NCBI RefSeq assembly: GCF_011388215.1
Contig: NZ_CP049989.1
Coordinates: 4,258,001 to 4,322,000, forward strand
Length of the DNA: 64,000 bases
From: Hydrogenophaga crocea
GTDB lineage: Bacteria > Pseudomonadota > Gammaproteobacteria > Burkholderiales > Burkholderiaceae_C
Direction: 5' to 3'
The notes beneath the pieces are model-generated. The model worked only from the letters and a program-made list of their open reading frames with translations. It was not told where the DNA came from and did not search any database. Shown piece by piece: positions 23,237 to 31,453 of the stretch; the stretch's first letter is position 1, and every line of letters starts with the position of its first letter. Made by a program: the position numbers and the translations under genes.

Positions 23237-23953
23237 ATGTACACCGCCAAAGGCACGCTCAACCGCGACGACCAGCTGAAGAAATACAGCCCGCTGGTGC
23301 GCCGGCTGGCGCACCACATGATTGCCAAGCTGCCGCCGAGCGTGGAGATCGACGACCTGATCCAGGTCGGCATGATCGGCCTGACCGAGGCCATCGCGCG
23401 CTACGAGCCCTCGCAGGGCGTGCAGTTCGAGACCTTCGCGAGCCAGCGCATCCGCGGCGCCATGATCGACGAGCTGCGCGACGGCGACTGGATGAGCCGC
23501 GGTTCGCGCAAGAGCCAGAAAGATATCGAGCAGGCCGTGCACCGCCTGCAGCAGAAGCTGCACCGCGTGCCCAAGGAAAGCGAGATCGCCGCCGAGATGG
23601 GCCTGAGCCTGCCCGACTACCAGGCCCTGCTGGCCAAGGTGCGCGGCACCCAGCTCGTGTACCTCGAAGACATCAGCGGCGGCGGCGACGACGAAGAGAA
23701 CTTCCTCGACCGCCACATGGGCGACACCGAGGCCGATCCTTCATCGGTGCTGCAGGACCAGCGCATGCGCATGGCGCTGGTGGAAGCCATCAAGACGCTG
23801 CCCGAGCGCGAGCAGCACATCATGAGCATGTACTACGAGCACGACATGAACCTCAAGGAGATCGCTGCCGTGCTCGGCGTGACCGAATCGCGCGTGTGCC
23901 AGCTGCACAGCCAGTCGATCGCGCGCCTGCGCGCCAAGATGCGCGAACACTGA
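23237..23953 (+). CDS. fliA: RNA polymerase sigma factor FliA (sigma-28)
   Basis: FliA directs transcription of late flagellar and chemotaxis genes and is held inactive by FlgM until the hook is complete. The 238 residues show region 2 (IDDLIQVGMIGLTEAIARYE, then ASQRIRGAMIDELRDGDWMS), region 3 (SRKSQKDIEQAVHRLQQKLH), and region 4 with its helix-turn-helix (TLPEREQHIMSMYYEHDMNL, then LGVTESRVCQLHSQSI). A GGAG site precedes ATG 23237. It is the third gene of flhF-flhG-like-fliA. Matching promoters are visible at fliC and flgM. Confidence 0.98.
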   Translation: MYTAKGTLNRDDQLKKYSPLVRRLAHHMIAKLPPSVEIDDLIQVGMIGLTEAIARYEPSQGVQFETFASQRIRGAMIDELRDGDWMSRGSRKSQKDIEQAVHRLQQKLHRVPKESEIAAEMGLSLPDYQALLAKVRGTQLVYLEDISGGGDDEENFLDRHMGDTEADPSSVLQDQRMRMALVEAIKTLPEREQHIMSMYYEHDMNLKEIAAVLGVTESRVCQLHSQSIARLRAKMREH

Positions 23954-23960
23954 GCCGCGC

Positions 23961-25019
23961 GTGAACACCGCCCGCGGTCCCCACAGCGTGGCGCTCGTGA
24001 TGATCGCGCGCGACGAGGCGCGCTGCATCGAGCGCGCCCTCCACAGCCTGCGCCCGCACGTGCAGCGCATGCTGGTGCTCGACACCGGCTCGCGCGACGA
24101 CACCGTCTCGCTCGCGCGCGCCGCCGGCGCCGAGGTGCAGCGCTTCGCGTGGTGCGACGACTTCGCCGCCGCGCGCAACCGCGCGCTCGAGCTCGCCGAC
24201 GCCGACTGGAACCTGGTCGTGGACGCGGACGAATGGCTGATCGCGGGCGGCGCCGCCATCGAGGCGCTGCAGCACCAGCGGCCCATGCACCTGGGGCAGC
24301 TGCGCATCCACAGCGGCTTCGGCGACGGCACGCAGGAACACATCTCCTGGCTCACGCGCGTGCTGCCGCGCGGCGTGCGCTACCAGGGCCGCATCCACGA
24401 ACAGCCCGAGTCGCCGGTGCCGCGTGTGCGACTGGGCATACAGCTCGGCCACGACGGCTACAGCCAGGCCCAGCTCGCGCTCAAGCGCGGCCGCAACCGC
24501 ACGCTGCTGCTGGCCGAGCGCGACGCCCACCCCGAAGACCCGCACGTCTGGCTGCACCTGGGCAAGGACCACGAAACCTACGGCGAGCACGCCGACGCCG
24601 CCACCTGCTACCGCGCGGCCTGGCTGCGCAGCCAGCCCGGCGCGCCCTACCGGCACGACCTGCTGGTGCGCCTGCTGCATTGCCTGGGGCAGAGCGGCGG
24701 CCTCGACGAGGCCCTGGTGCTCGCGGGCGAGGCCATGGACGAATGGGGCGGCTCGCCCGACTACCACTTCGTGCTCGGCAACCTGCTGCTCGACTGGTCC
24801 ACGCAACACCCCGAACAGGCGCTCGACCAGGGCCTGCCCATGGCGCGCGCCGCCTGGGAACGCTGCCTGGAAATCGGCGAACGCCCCGACCTCGACGGCA
24901 GCGTCACCGGCCGCGGCAGCCACCTCGCGGCCCACAACCTCGCGGTCATCCACGAAGGCCTGGGCCAGGGCGAGCAGGCGGCGCACTACCGCCGCCTCGC
25001 GCAGCGCCTGCGCGCCTGA
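23961..25019 (+). CDS. Family 2 glycosyltransferase with TPR-like C-terminus
   Basis: The 352-residue protein begins with a GT-A fold of family 2: ALVMIARDEARCIERALHSL, LDTGSRDDTV, and the DxD motif VVDADEW (D88, D90) that binds the metal and nucleotide-sugar. Only about 170 residues are catalytic. The rest is helical with TPR-like repeats (HVWLHLGKDHETYGEHADAA, YHFVLGNLLLDWSTQ). Enzymes of this shape glycosylate proteins. GTG at 23961, seven bases after fliA, is the start. Flagellin or another flagellar protein is the attractive acceptor, by location only. Confidence 0.8.
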   Translation: MNTARGPHSVALVMIARDEARCIERALHSLRPHVQRMLVLDTGSRDDTVSLARAAGAEVQRFAWCDDFAAARNRALELADADWNLVVDADEWLIAGGAAIEALQHQRPMHLGQLRIHSGFGDGTQEHISWLTRVLPRGVRYQGRIHEQPESPVPRVRLGIQLGHDGYSQAQLALKRGRNRTLLLAERDAHPEDPHVWLHLGKDHETYGEHADAATCYRAAWLRSQPGAPYRHDLLVRLLHCLGQSGGLDEALVLAGEAMDEWGGSPDYHFVLGNLLLDWSTQHPEQALDQGLPMARAAWERCLEIGERPDLDGSVTGRGSHLAAHNLAVIHEGLGQGEQAAHYRRLAQRLRA

Positions 25020-25025
25020 GCGCGC

Positions 25026-26108
25026 TCAGTCCGGCCCGTCGCCGGGCTGCAGACACAGTTCCTCAAGATCGGGCAGCAATGCCAGGTAGGCCGGCACGCT
25101 GGACAGCGCGCGCGGCGGCACCAGCCGTGTGAGCGGCGGCAGCATGCCGGTGCGCACCGCCGCAAAGAAGGCCATGCCCCCGAGCGCGTCGAAGGCCTCG
25201 AGCAGCGGCGCGGGCAGCGGGCTCAGGTCGAGCGTGGCGCCGGGCTGCTCCAGGTGCGTGAGCAGCACGGTCTCCAGCGCGTCGACGTCGGCCGGCCGGA
25301 AGCCGTGCCGGTCGACCAGCAGCGTGCGCAGCGCACACGCCCAGTCGCGCGGCGCCTGCGGCGGGCGCAGCCGGCGCGCGGTGTCGGCGCGGCGCAGGGC
25401 GCGCGCGAGCGCCGCCTGGGCGCGCGGCCGGCGCGCCACCCAGTCGCCCAGCGAGGGCGCGTCGGTGCGGCGCGTGAAGCCGAGCACCGGCAATCCGCAA
25501 CCTGCGGGGCGCGCGATGTGCTCCTGCAGCTGCGCGTGCACGGGGTCGAGCAGGTGCACGGCCTTCAGGCGCGGCAGGCCACGCAGGTCGAGCGAGCGCG
25601 CCAGCGGCGAAGGCAGCCAGAGCTCGCCCACCTCGGGCAGGCCCGCGAACCAGCCCGGCGCCACGCGCAGCCAGGCCGGGGCCTTGAGCGTGTCCACGGC
25701 CGGCCGGCGCTGGCGGCGAAAACCCAGGAACACCGTCATGCCGCCGAGCTGTTCGAAGGCCTCGAACAGCAGCGCGTCGATGCCGCTCAGGTCGAGCAGG
25801 TTGCGCGGCCGCGTGAGCGCCACGGTGAGCAGGCGCACGAGCTGCTCGGTGGCCGGGGGCGCGAGCCCGGGGTCGGTGTCGAGCAGATGGCCGAACAGCC
25901 GCATCCAGTCGGACGGCAGGAAGGGCATGCGCGCGGGCAGCGCGGCCTGGCCACCGGCCTGGGCGAGCAGGGCGTCCCAGCAGCGGCTCTGCAGGCCGCT
26001 GGCGCGGCCGTGCTGGGCCGACCAGAGTTCGAGGACCGGCCGGGCGAACAGGCGGCGTTGCACGGCCAGGGAAGCGGGGGGTGGAGCGGGGCGGCTGGCA
26101 GGAGGCAT
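25026..26108 (-). CDS. Unknown protein with an internal duplication
   Basis: About 360 residues, not recognised. Two related segments of about 110 residues are visible, near 65-180 and 253-355. Each runs P-x-DW, LL, LDLS, LL-EAF-x-LGGM-x-F, and P-x-LA-LP-x-x-x-EL-x-L. Leucines are frequent and regularly spaced (LDLRGLPRLKAVHLL), suggesting a helical or leucine-rich-repeat-like fold. There is no signal peptide or membrane segment. The N-terminus is Pro/Ala-rich. The start is uncertain: ATG 26108 was chosen, but GTG 26213 would add 35 Pro/Arg-rich residues, and neither has a good ribosome-binding site. It is convergent with the glycosyltransferase gene. Confidence 0.65.
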   Translation of the reverse strand: MPPASRPAPPPASLAVQRRLFARPVLELWSAQHGRASGLQSRCWDALLAQAGGQAALPARMPFLPSDWMRLFGHLLDTDPGLAPPATEQLVRLLTVALTRPRNLLDLSGIDALLFEAFEQLGGMTVFLGFRRQRRPAVDTLKAPAWLRVAPGWFAGLPEVGELWLPSPLARSLDLRGLPRLKAVHLLDPVHAQLQEHIARPAGCGLPVLGFTRRTDAPSLGDWVARRPRAQAALARALRRADTARRLRPPQAPRDWACALRTLLVDRHGFRPADVDALETVLLTHLEQPGATLDLSPLPAPLLEAFDALGGMAFFAAVRTGMLPPLTRLVPPRALSSVPAYLALLPDLEELCLQPGDGPD

Positions 26109-26254
26109 GCGGCGGGCCGGGGCGTGCGGCGCGCGCCCCGACGGGGAAAGTGGAAAACGCCCGGGTATCGGTGAGCGCCGGTCGCGGCGCGGGGCCGGCG
26201 GACCGGTCGTCACTTCGGGCAGACTCGGCGGTTTGGCCCTGCTACGCCGGCCGT

Positions 26255-26680
26255 ATGGCTGGTTTCCCCATGACCCTGTTGTTCGTTTATGGCTCTCTCA
26301 AGGAGGGCTATCCCAACGCCCACGTCAACCGCGGCCGGCGCCTGCCCGGCGAATACCGCACCGCGATGCCCTACCCGATGCACCTGGTGGAGTCGGTGCT
26401 GCCCTGCCTGTTCCTGGCGCCCGGCAAGGGCCTGCCGGTGAAGGGCCAGTTGTTCGAGGTGGACGACGCGGCCCTGGCCGCGATGGACGCGCTCGAGCGC
26501 ATCGGCGAGCCGGGCGGCTACCAGCGCGTGGCGATCGACGTGGTGCCGCTGGACGCGCCCGAGCGGCCCGTTCAGGCCTTCGTCTACGTGCAGGACCCGG
26601 CGCTGCTCGAACGCGAAGGGCCGCACCCGGGGCCGATCGACGAGTACACGCCGGAGCACGCCAAGGCCCTGCGCTGGTGA
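26255..26680 (+). CDS. Gamma-glutamylcyclotransferase-like protein (GGACT type)
   Basis: A 141-residue protein of the AIG2/GGCT fold. The substrate loop is LFVYGSLKEGYPN, followed by MPYPMHLVESVLPCLFLAPG, GQLFEVDDAALAAMDALERI and GGYQRV. The glutamate in the DALE segment is the expected general base. The pattern is closest to gamma-glutamylaminecyclotransferases, which release 5-oxoproline from gamma-glutamyl-amines. The start is ATG 26255 or ATG 26270 (MTLLFVYG). It lies divergently from the duplicated unknown gene and convergently to flgN, with no evident flagellar role. Confidence 0.82.
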   Translation: MAGFPMTLLFVYGSLKEGYPNAHVNRGRRLPGEYRTAMPYPMHLVESVLPCLFLAPGKGLPVKGQLFEVDDAALAAMDALERIGEPGGYQRVAIDVVPLDAPERPVQAFVYVQDPALLEREGPHPGPIDEYTPEHAKALRW

Positions 26681-26717
26681 GCGCAGGCCAGCGGGCCGGC
26701 AACGGAAAAAGGAAGTG

Positions 26718-27062
26718 TCAGCGCGCCGCGTAGCGGCGGGCACCCGCCTGGCTCAGCCCCTGGTAGGTGGGCTTTTGCAGGTGGTCGGGCAGCAGGCTGC
26801 CCAGCGCGCGCTCGTTGAGCGCGGCGGCGCGCAGCGTGGCCGCGCGCAATTGGGTGAAGCGGCGGGCGGCTTCGCGCAGCGCCTCGAAATGGCCGGCCTG
26901 CAGATCGGCCGAGCGCGGGGCTTGCTGCAGCGCGGCCTGCACGGCAGCGCTGGCGGCCTCGACCGCGGGCGCGTCGCCCTGCAGCAGGGCGCGCTCCAGC
27001 CCGTCCAGTTGCCCGTTGAGGCGGGCGATCCAGGGGGCGGCGGGCGGGGGCAGCAGGCTCAT
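26718..27062 (-). CDS. flgN: FlgN-like chaperone for hook-filament junction proteins
   Basis: The 114-residue, almost fully helical, Ala/Leu-rich protein starts MSLLPPPAAPWIARLNGQLD and has a long amphipathic coiled-coil-like stretch (VEAASAAVQAALQQAPRSAD). FlgN chaperones FlgK and FlgL. Its sequence is very poorly conserved, so the call rests on size, helical pattern and location 11 bases behind flgM, the standard flgM-flgN pair. The ribosome-binding site is weak, suggesting coupling to flgM. Confidence 0.8.
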   Translation of the reverse strand: MSLLPPPAAPWIARLNGQLDGLERALLQGDAPAVEAASAAVQAALQQAPRSADLQAGHFEALREAARRFTQLRAATLRAAALNERALGSLLPDHLQKPTYQGLSQAGARRYAAR

Positions 27063-27073
27063 GGTGGGGGTGT

Positions 27074-27385
27074 TCAGGCGCGAGCGGCGTTGAGCATTTC
27101 GGCGGCGTTCGACAGCAGCTTGTCCGCGATCGCTTCCGGGTTGACCTGGAAGGTGCCGGCGGCGATGGCCTGCTTCATGGCTTCGACCTTCTCGGCGTTG
27201 AACACCTCGCTGCCCGATGCGCCCACCGTCGCGTTCGACGACAGGGTCAGCGTCACGCCGGGTTGCGGGTTGCTGGTGCCTTTGGCGGCGCCTTCGACGG
27301 CCGCGGCCGGCGGGGTGGCCGCCTTGTGGGGGCCACCGGCCACGCTGCCAATGTAGGAATCCGCGCTAGAGGAATCGACTTTCAT
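27074..27385 (-). CDS. flgM: Anti-sigma-28 factor FlgM
   Basis: FlgM binds FliA in the cytosol and is secreted through the finished hook, releasing sigma-28. The 103-residue protein has a disordered N-terminal half (start MKVDSSS) and the conserved C-terminal half VFNAEKVEAMKQAIAAGTFQ followed by VNPEAIADKLL. A GGAG site eight bases upstream selects ATG 27385. It is served by its own sigma-28 promoter and therefore forms a negative feedback loop with fliA (23237). flgN follows. Confidence 0.95.
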   Translation of the reverse strand: MKVDSSSADSYIGSVAGGPHKAATPPAAAVEGAAKGTSNPQPGVTLTLSSNATVGASGSEVFNAEKVEAMKQAIAAGTFQVNPEAIADKLLSNAAEMLNAARA

Positions 27386-27425
27386 GTCACGCTCCGTCCC
27401 CGGTTTTCGGGGCAATGTCGTTGTC

Positions 27426-27452
27426 GTATCGGTCGCGATCTCCAGAACTTTA
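27426..27452 (-). promoter_or_regulatory. Sigma-28 (FliA) promoter of flgMN
   Basis: On the minus strand, -35 TAAAGTTC (27452-27445) and -10 ACCGATAC (27433-27426) are separated by exactly 11 bases. The match to TAAAGTTT-N11-GCCGATAA is seven of eight and six of eight, the best full sigma-28 promoter in the window. The predicted start is near 27419, leaving a leader of about 35 bases. It lies between flgA and flgM, so flgMN can be made apart from flgA. Confidence 0.85.
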
Positions 27453-27508
27453 GGGTTTTGAGGGTGCTTTTCAACCGTTGGTCGTACAGCGCCTGCCGCA
27501 GAGAGGCC

Positions 27509-28234
27509 TCAAAGAGGCAATTCCACCGTCAGGTCGGGCCGCACCGTGCCGCTGACGATCTTGCCCGAGGGCAGCCGCACGCGCGCCGCCTGGCCCACGT
27601 AGCCGGTGTTCAGGGCCTGGCCCGTCACGCTCACGGCAAAGCCACCACCGTTGGCGCTCACTTTCACGGCGCTGCCGGCGTCGAAGGCCTGGGCAGCGCG
27701 CACCATGTTCTCGCGGATGACCTGGCCCGGGGTCAGGGCGAAGGCCGCCGGCTGGCCCAGCCAGCGTTCCGGCAGCGCCAGCACCGGTGACGGGTGGGCG
27801 GCCCAATCGACTTCGGCGCGTTCGGCGTGGGCTTGAGTCAGGGTTTCGCCGGCCGGCACCGCGGCCTTGAGCACCCAGGCCGGCCCGAAGGCCTGCACCG
27901 TGACCGGGATGTAGACCGACCAGCGCGTGGGCCCGTCGACGCAGCGCAGCCCGACGCGGCTGCGGCCCCACAGGCGCCCGCCCGGCGGCAGAAAGGGTTC
28001 GATGCCGTTGCACGGCGCCAGCCGCAGCCGGCTGTCCAGGTTGCCCATCACGACCTCGGCGCGCAGCGATTTGCCACCCTGTTCGGCCACGGCCTGGTCG
28101 ACCGCGGGCTGCAGGAAGTCGCGCGCGAGCTTTTCCAGGCCGCCCGGTTCGGTGGCGCGGGCGCTGGCGGCCGCGGCCAGCAGCACCAGGGAGAAACCCA
28201 CGGTCAGCAGCAATCGGAAGGCGGGGCGGTTCAT
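27509..28234 (-). CDS. flgA: Flagellar P-ring assembly chaperone FlgA
   Basis: FlgA is a periplasmic chaperone for FlgI. The 241-residue precursor starts MNRPAFRLLLTVGFSLVLLA with a Sec signal peptide ending near ASARA. The mature part has the SAF-like region (AVPAGETLTQAHAERAEVDW, LTPGQVIRENMVRAAQAFDA) and the C-terminal block ALNTGYVGQAARVRLPSGKI, conserved in FlgA. A GGAG site selects 28234. It is divergent from flgB across a 199-base region, the usual arrangement. Confidence 0.95.
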   Translation of the reverse strand: MNRPAFRLLLTVGFSLVLLAAAASARATEPGGLEKLARDFLQPAVDQAVAEQGGKSLRAEVVMGNLDSRLRLAPCNGIEPFLPPGGRLWGRSRVGLRCVDGPTRWSVYIPVTVQAFGPAWVLKAAVPAGETLTQAHAERAEVDWAAHPSPVLALPERWLGQPAAFALTPGQVIRENMVRAAQAFDAGSAVKVSANGGGFAVSVTGQALNTGYVGQAARVRLPSGKIVSGTVRPDLTVELPL

Positions 28235-28433
28235 GGGGCGCTCCAGACAGGAAAAAGACACAGGGACAGCCCGGCACTCTAGGCATCCCGCGCCGGGGCT
28301 AAGCGGGGAAATGACGGGTTGGCCGGCCGCTGTTCGCCCCATTGGCTCCCCTCAAGTCTTTTGACAATGCCCGCACGCCCCGGCCCCGGACCGCTTCCGG
28401 CGCCGGCCCCGATTCCCCGCCTGCGAGGTGAGC

Positions 28434-28847
28434 ATGCTCGAACAGATGACCGACCGGCTGGACTTCCACGCCAAGGCGCTGACGCTGCGTTCGCAGCGCC
28501 AGCAGGTGATCGCCAGCAACATCGCCAACGCCGACACGCCCGGCTACGCCGCGCGCGACCTCGATTTCGCGGCCGCGCTGCGCAACGCCGCGGGCGGCGC
28601 GGCCGGCACCGGCCCCGCGGCCACCACCGACGCGCGCCACTTCAGCAGCGTGGGCGCGGCCGCCGGCGCGGGCGGCGACCCCAAGCTCGGTTACGCGGTG
28701 CAGACCCAGCCCTCGCAGGACGGCAACTCGGTCGACCTCGACCGCGAGCGCGCGGCCTTCGTGGACAACACCATCCGCTACGAGTCGACGCTGCGCTTCA
28801 TCAACGGGCACGTGAAAACCATGCTCAGCGCCATCACCGGCCAGTGA
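28434..28847 (+). CDS. flgB: Flagellar proximal rod protein FlgB
   Basis: FlgB is one of the proximal rod subunits. The 137-residue product has the axial-protein signature QVIASNIANADTPGYAARDL near the N-terminus and a C-terminal helix DNTIRYESTLRFINGHVKTM. The variable centre is Gly/Ala-rich. ATG 28434 is preceded by GAGGTGA at good spacing; a GTG six bases upstream is a weaker choice. It heads the ten-gene rod-hook operon flgB-flgL (no flgM inside). Confidence 0.96.
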   Translation: MLEQMTDRLDFHAKALTLRSQRQQVIASNIANADTPGYAARDLDFAAALRNAAGGAAGTGPAATTDARHFSSVGAAAGAGGDPKLGYAVQTQPSQDGNSVDLDRERAAFVDNTIRYESTLRFINGHVKTMLSAITGQ

Positions 28848-28867
28848 GCGCCTGAAAGGACCTCGCC

Positions 28868-29272
28868 ATGTCCATGTTCCAGATCTTCAACGTCAGCGGC
28901 AGCGCGATCAGCGCGCAGCAGCAGCGGCTCAACGTGGTGGCCAGCAACCTGGCCAACGCCGACGCCGTGGCCGGGCCCGACGGCAAGGCCTACAAGGCGC
29001 GCCACATCCACTTCCAGACCGTGCCCATGGGCGGGCAGGCGAGCGCGGGCGTGAAGGTGCAGAACATCACCGAGAGCGACACGCCCAACCGCCGCGTGTT
29101 CGAACCCAACCACCCCAGCGCCGACGCGCAGGGCTACGTGACCCACTCCAACGTGAACCCGGTGGAGGAGATGGTCAACATGATTTCGGCCTCGCGTTCG
29201 TACCAGAACAACGTCGAGGTGATGAACACCGCCAAGAGCCTGATGCTCAAGACGCTGCAGATGGGCCAGTGA
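28868..29272 (+). CDS. flgC: Flagellar proximal rod protein FlgC
   Basis: Rod subunit of 134 residues. The N-terminal block is GSAISAQQQRLNVVASNLAN. The C-terminal block is SNVNPVEEMVNMISASRSYQ followed by NNVEVMNTAKSLML. Both are the terminal coiled-coil helices shared by flagellar axial proteins. AAAGGA lies 11 bases before the ATG. Spacing to flgB is 20 bases and to flgD 22 bases. Confidence 0.97.
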   Translation: MSMFQIFNVSGSAISAQQQRLNVVASNLANADAVAGPDGKAYKARHIHFQTVPMGGQASAGVKVQNITESDTPNRRVFEPNHPSADAQGYVTHSNVNPVEEMVNMISASRSYQNNVEVMNTAKSLMLKTLQMGQ

Positions 29273-29294
29273 GGCCCTTCGAGGAACCCGCACC

Positions 29295-29960
29295 ATGATG
29301 TTCTCCAACCCCCTGGATCTGTCCGGCCTCGGCAACACCGTCGGCAGCTCCACCGCCAAGTCCGCCACCTCGGCCACCAACGCCGAGGCCACGCAGGACC
29401 GGTTCCTGAAGCTGCTGGTCGCGCAGCTCAACAACCAGGACCCGATGAACCCGATGGACAACGCGCAGATGACCACGCAGATGACCCAGATCAACACGGT
29501 CGCGGGCATCGAGTCGCTCAACACCACGCTCAAGGGCATGGCCGCGCAGTACTCGGCCATGCAGACCATGCAGGGCGTGTCGCTGATCGGCCGCGAAGCC
29601 CTGGTCGCGGGCACGCAGTTCGGCTTCGACGGCACCGTGGGCAAGGCCGCGTTCCGCCTGCCGGCCGCGGCCTCCAACGTGCAGGTCGACGTGATCGGCA
29701 AGGACGGCAGCGTGATCGACACGCTCGACTTCGGCGGCCTCACCGCGGGCCAGCACTCGTTCAACTGGGACGGCAGCGACCACAGCCCCACCGACGTGGC
29801 GGGCTACCGCGTGCGCGCGTCCAACGGCGGCACCCCGGTCAACGCCACCACCTTCACGCGACTCACCGTGACCGCCGTGGGCAACAAGGACGGCCAGCTG
29901 CAGCTCGAGCTGCAGGACGGCAGCACCTTGTCCCAGGACAAGATCACCACCTTCATCTAA
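29295..29960 (+). CDS. flgD: Hook-capping scaffold protein FlgD
   Basis: FlgD caps the growing hook and is shed when the hook is finished. The 221-residue protein has the N-terminal signature QDRFLKLLVAQLNNQDPMNP, then NAQMTTQMTQINTVAGIESL. The C-terminal part has Fn3- and tudor-like domains (VQVDVIGKDGSVIDTLDFGG, then GYRVRASNGG). Immediately upstream of flgE, as usual. Confidence 0.97.
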   Translation: MMFSNPLDLSGLGNTVGSSTAKSATSATNAEATQDRFLKLLVAQLNNQDPMNPMDNAQMTTQMTQINTVAGIESLNTTLKGMAAQYSAMQTMQGVSLIGREALVAGTQFGFDGTVGKAAFRLPAAASNVQVDVIGKDGSVIDTLDFGGLTAGQHSFNWDGSDHSPTDVAGYRVRASNGGTPVNATTFTRLTVTAVGNKDGQLQLELQDGSTLSQDKITTFI

Positions 29961-29990
29961 TCCCCGACACCGCACCGCAAGGAAACCACC

Positions 29991-31199
29991 ATGGCATTCC
30001 AGCAAGGACTCTCCGGCCTCAACAGCGCGAGCAAGAACCTCGACGTGATCGGCCACAACATCGCCAACGGCAACACGGTGGGCATGAAGTCCTCGCGCGC
30101 CGAGTTCGCCGAGGTGTACGCGAGCTCGGTCAACGCGGCCGGCGGCGTGAACCAGGGCATCGGCGTGTCGGTGGCCTCGGTGTCGCAGCAGTTCACCCAG
30201 GGCAACATCACCATCACCGGCAACGACCTCGACGTTGCCATCAACGGCGCGGGCTTCTTCGAACTCACCATGCCCAACGGCACCGTGGCCTACAGCCGCG
30301 CCGGCATGTTCAAGCTCGACGACCAGGGCAACATCGTCACCAACCAGGGCGGCCAGCTCATGGGCTACCCCACCGATGCGGCGGGCAACCGCCTGAGCTT
30401 CAACCCGGTGCCCCTGTCGCTGCCCACCGCGAGCCCGATCCCGGCGCAGCAGACCGGCACCATCACCGCCGAATTCAACCTCGACGCGCGCGCGCCGGTG
30501 TGGAACACCGCGACGCCGCCCACGCCGCTGTCCACCTACGGCACTTCGCTGGTGTGCTTCGATTCGCAGGGCATCGAGATCCCGGTGAACCTGGCCTTCC
30601 GCAAGGTGGGCAACAACAGCTGGGAGGTCTACACCGGTGTCAACGGCGCCGACCCCGCGCTGTCCACGCCCTTCACCGTGAACTTCCTGGCCGACGGCTC
30701 GCTCGACACCGCGACCACCACGATCCCGCCGCTCGCGCTGAGCTCGCCCAACGGCACCTTCAACGTGAACCTGGACTTCAACAACATCACCCAGTTCGGC
30801 ACCGCCTTCGGCGTCACCGAGCTCGATCAGGACGGCTACCGCCCGGGCCAGTTCATCGGCCTCAAGATCAACGAGAACGGCGTGGTCACGGGCCAATACT
30901 CCAACGGCGAAACCCGTGCCGCGGGCCAGATCGCGCTCGTGAACTTCCGCAACGCCCAGGGCCTGCAGCCGGGCAGCGGCGGCAACTGGTCGGCCACCTT
31001 CACCTCGGGCGAGCCGCTGCGCGGCGAGGCCGGCAGCGGCAACTTCGGCAAGCTGCGCGCGGGCGCGCTCGAAGACTCCAACGTCGACATCACCGCCGAG
31101 CTGGTCAACATGATGACCGCGCAGCGCGCCTACCAGGCCAACGCGCAGACCATCAAGACCCAGGACCAGGTGCTGAGCACGCTGCTCAACATGCGCTGA
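29991..31199 (+). CDS. flgE: Flagellar hook protein FlgE
   Basis: FlgE is the hook subunit. The 402 residues start MAFQQGLSGLNSASKNLDVI, with the axial N-terminal signature and GFFELTMPNGTVAYSRAGMF. The variable D1/D2 domains fill the centre (about 140-300). The C-terminus ends AELVNMMTAQRAYQANAQTI. Length is typical. A 254-base gap with a strong GC palindrome separates it from flgF, the largest break in the flg operon. Confidence 0.98.
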   Translation: MAFQQGLSGLNSASKNLDVIGHNIANGNTVGMKSSRAEFAEVYASSVNAAGGVNQGIGVSVASVSQQFTQGNITITGNDLDVAINGAGFFELTMPNGTVAYSRAGMFKLDDQGNIVTNQGGQLMGYPTDAAGNRLSFNPVPLSLPTASPIPAQQTGTITAEFNLDARAPVWNTATPPTPLSTYGTSLVCFDSQGIEIPVNLAFRKVGNNSWEVYTGVNGADPALSTPFTVNFLADGSLDTATTTIPPLALSSPNGTFNVNLDFNNITQFGTAFGVTELDQDGYRPGQFIGLKINENGVVTGQYSNGETRAAGQIALVNFRNAQGLQPGSGGNWSATFTSGEPLRGEAGSGNFGKLRAGALEDSNVDITAELVNMMTAQRAYQANAQTIKTQDQVLSTLLNMR

Positions 31200-31304
31200 T
31201 CCGGCGCGCCGCCGCCGCGTGGCCGCCCGCCTTTCGCGCCCCGCCCGGGGGCCGTCGCACGACGGTCTTCGCGCGGGGCGCGGCGTTTGCGGGCACCTCG
31301 CGCG

Positions 31305-31322
31305 GGGCCGCGCGGCCCCGCG
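31305..31322. repeat. Perfect 18-base GC palindrome between flgE and flgF
   Basis: CGGGGCCGCGCGGCCCCG is fully self-complementary and lies 106 bases after flgE in the only long gap of the flg operon. RNA from either strand would form a very stable hairpin. No T-run follows, so full termination is doubtful. It could lower flgF-flgL expression relative to the abundant hook protein or protect the flgE 3' end. Confidence 0.5.
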
Positions 31323-31453
31323 GTGAAGCGATGAATAGGCCCCCGCGGCGCACGTTGTTCGCGGCATTGGCCACCCTCAAGAATTCCCACAATTCGCTCA
31401 AGCCGTCGTGGCCAGCCGTGCTGGCGCCGTCTGGCGAGTGAAAGGACTTGTGC

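Noticed and set aside
28365..28400. TTGACA-like -35 before flgB (in CTTTTGACAATGC) and a CTCAAGTC stretch
   Set aside because: No -10 at 16-18 bases for sigma-70, and the sigma-28 -10 position reads CCCGCACG. Not good enough to call a promoter.
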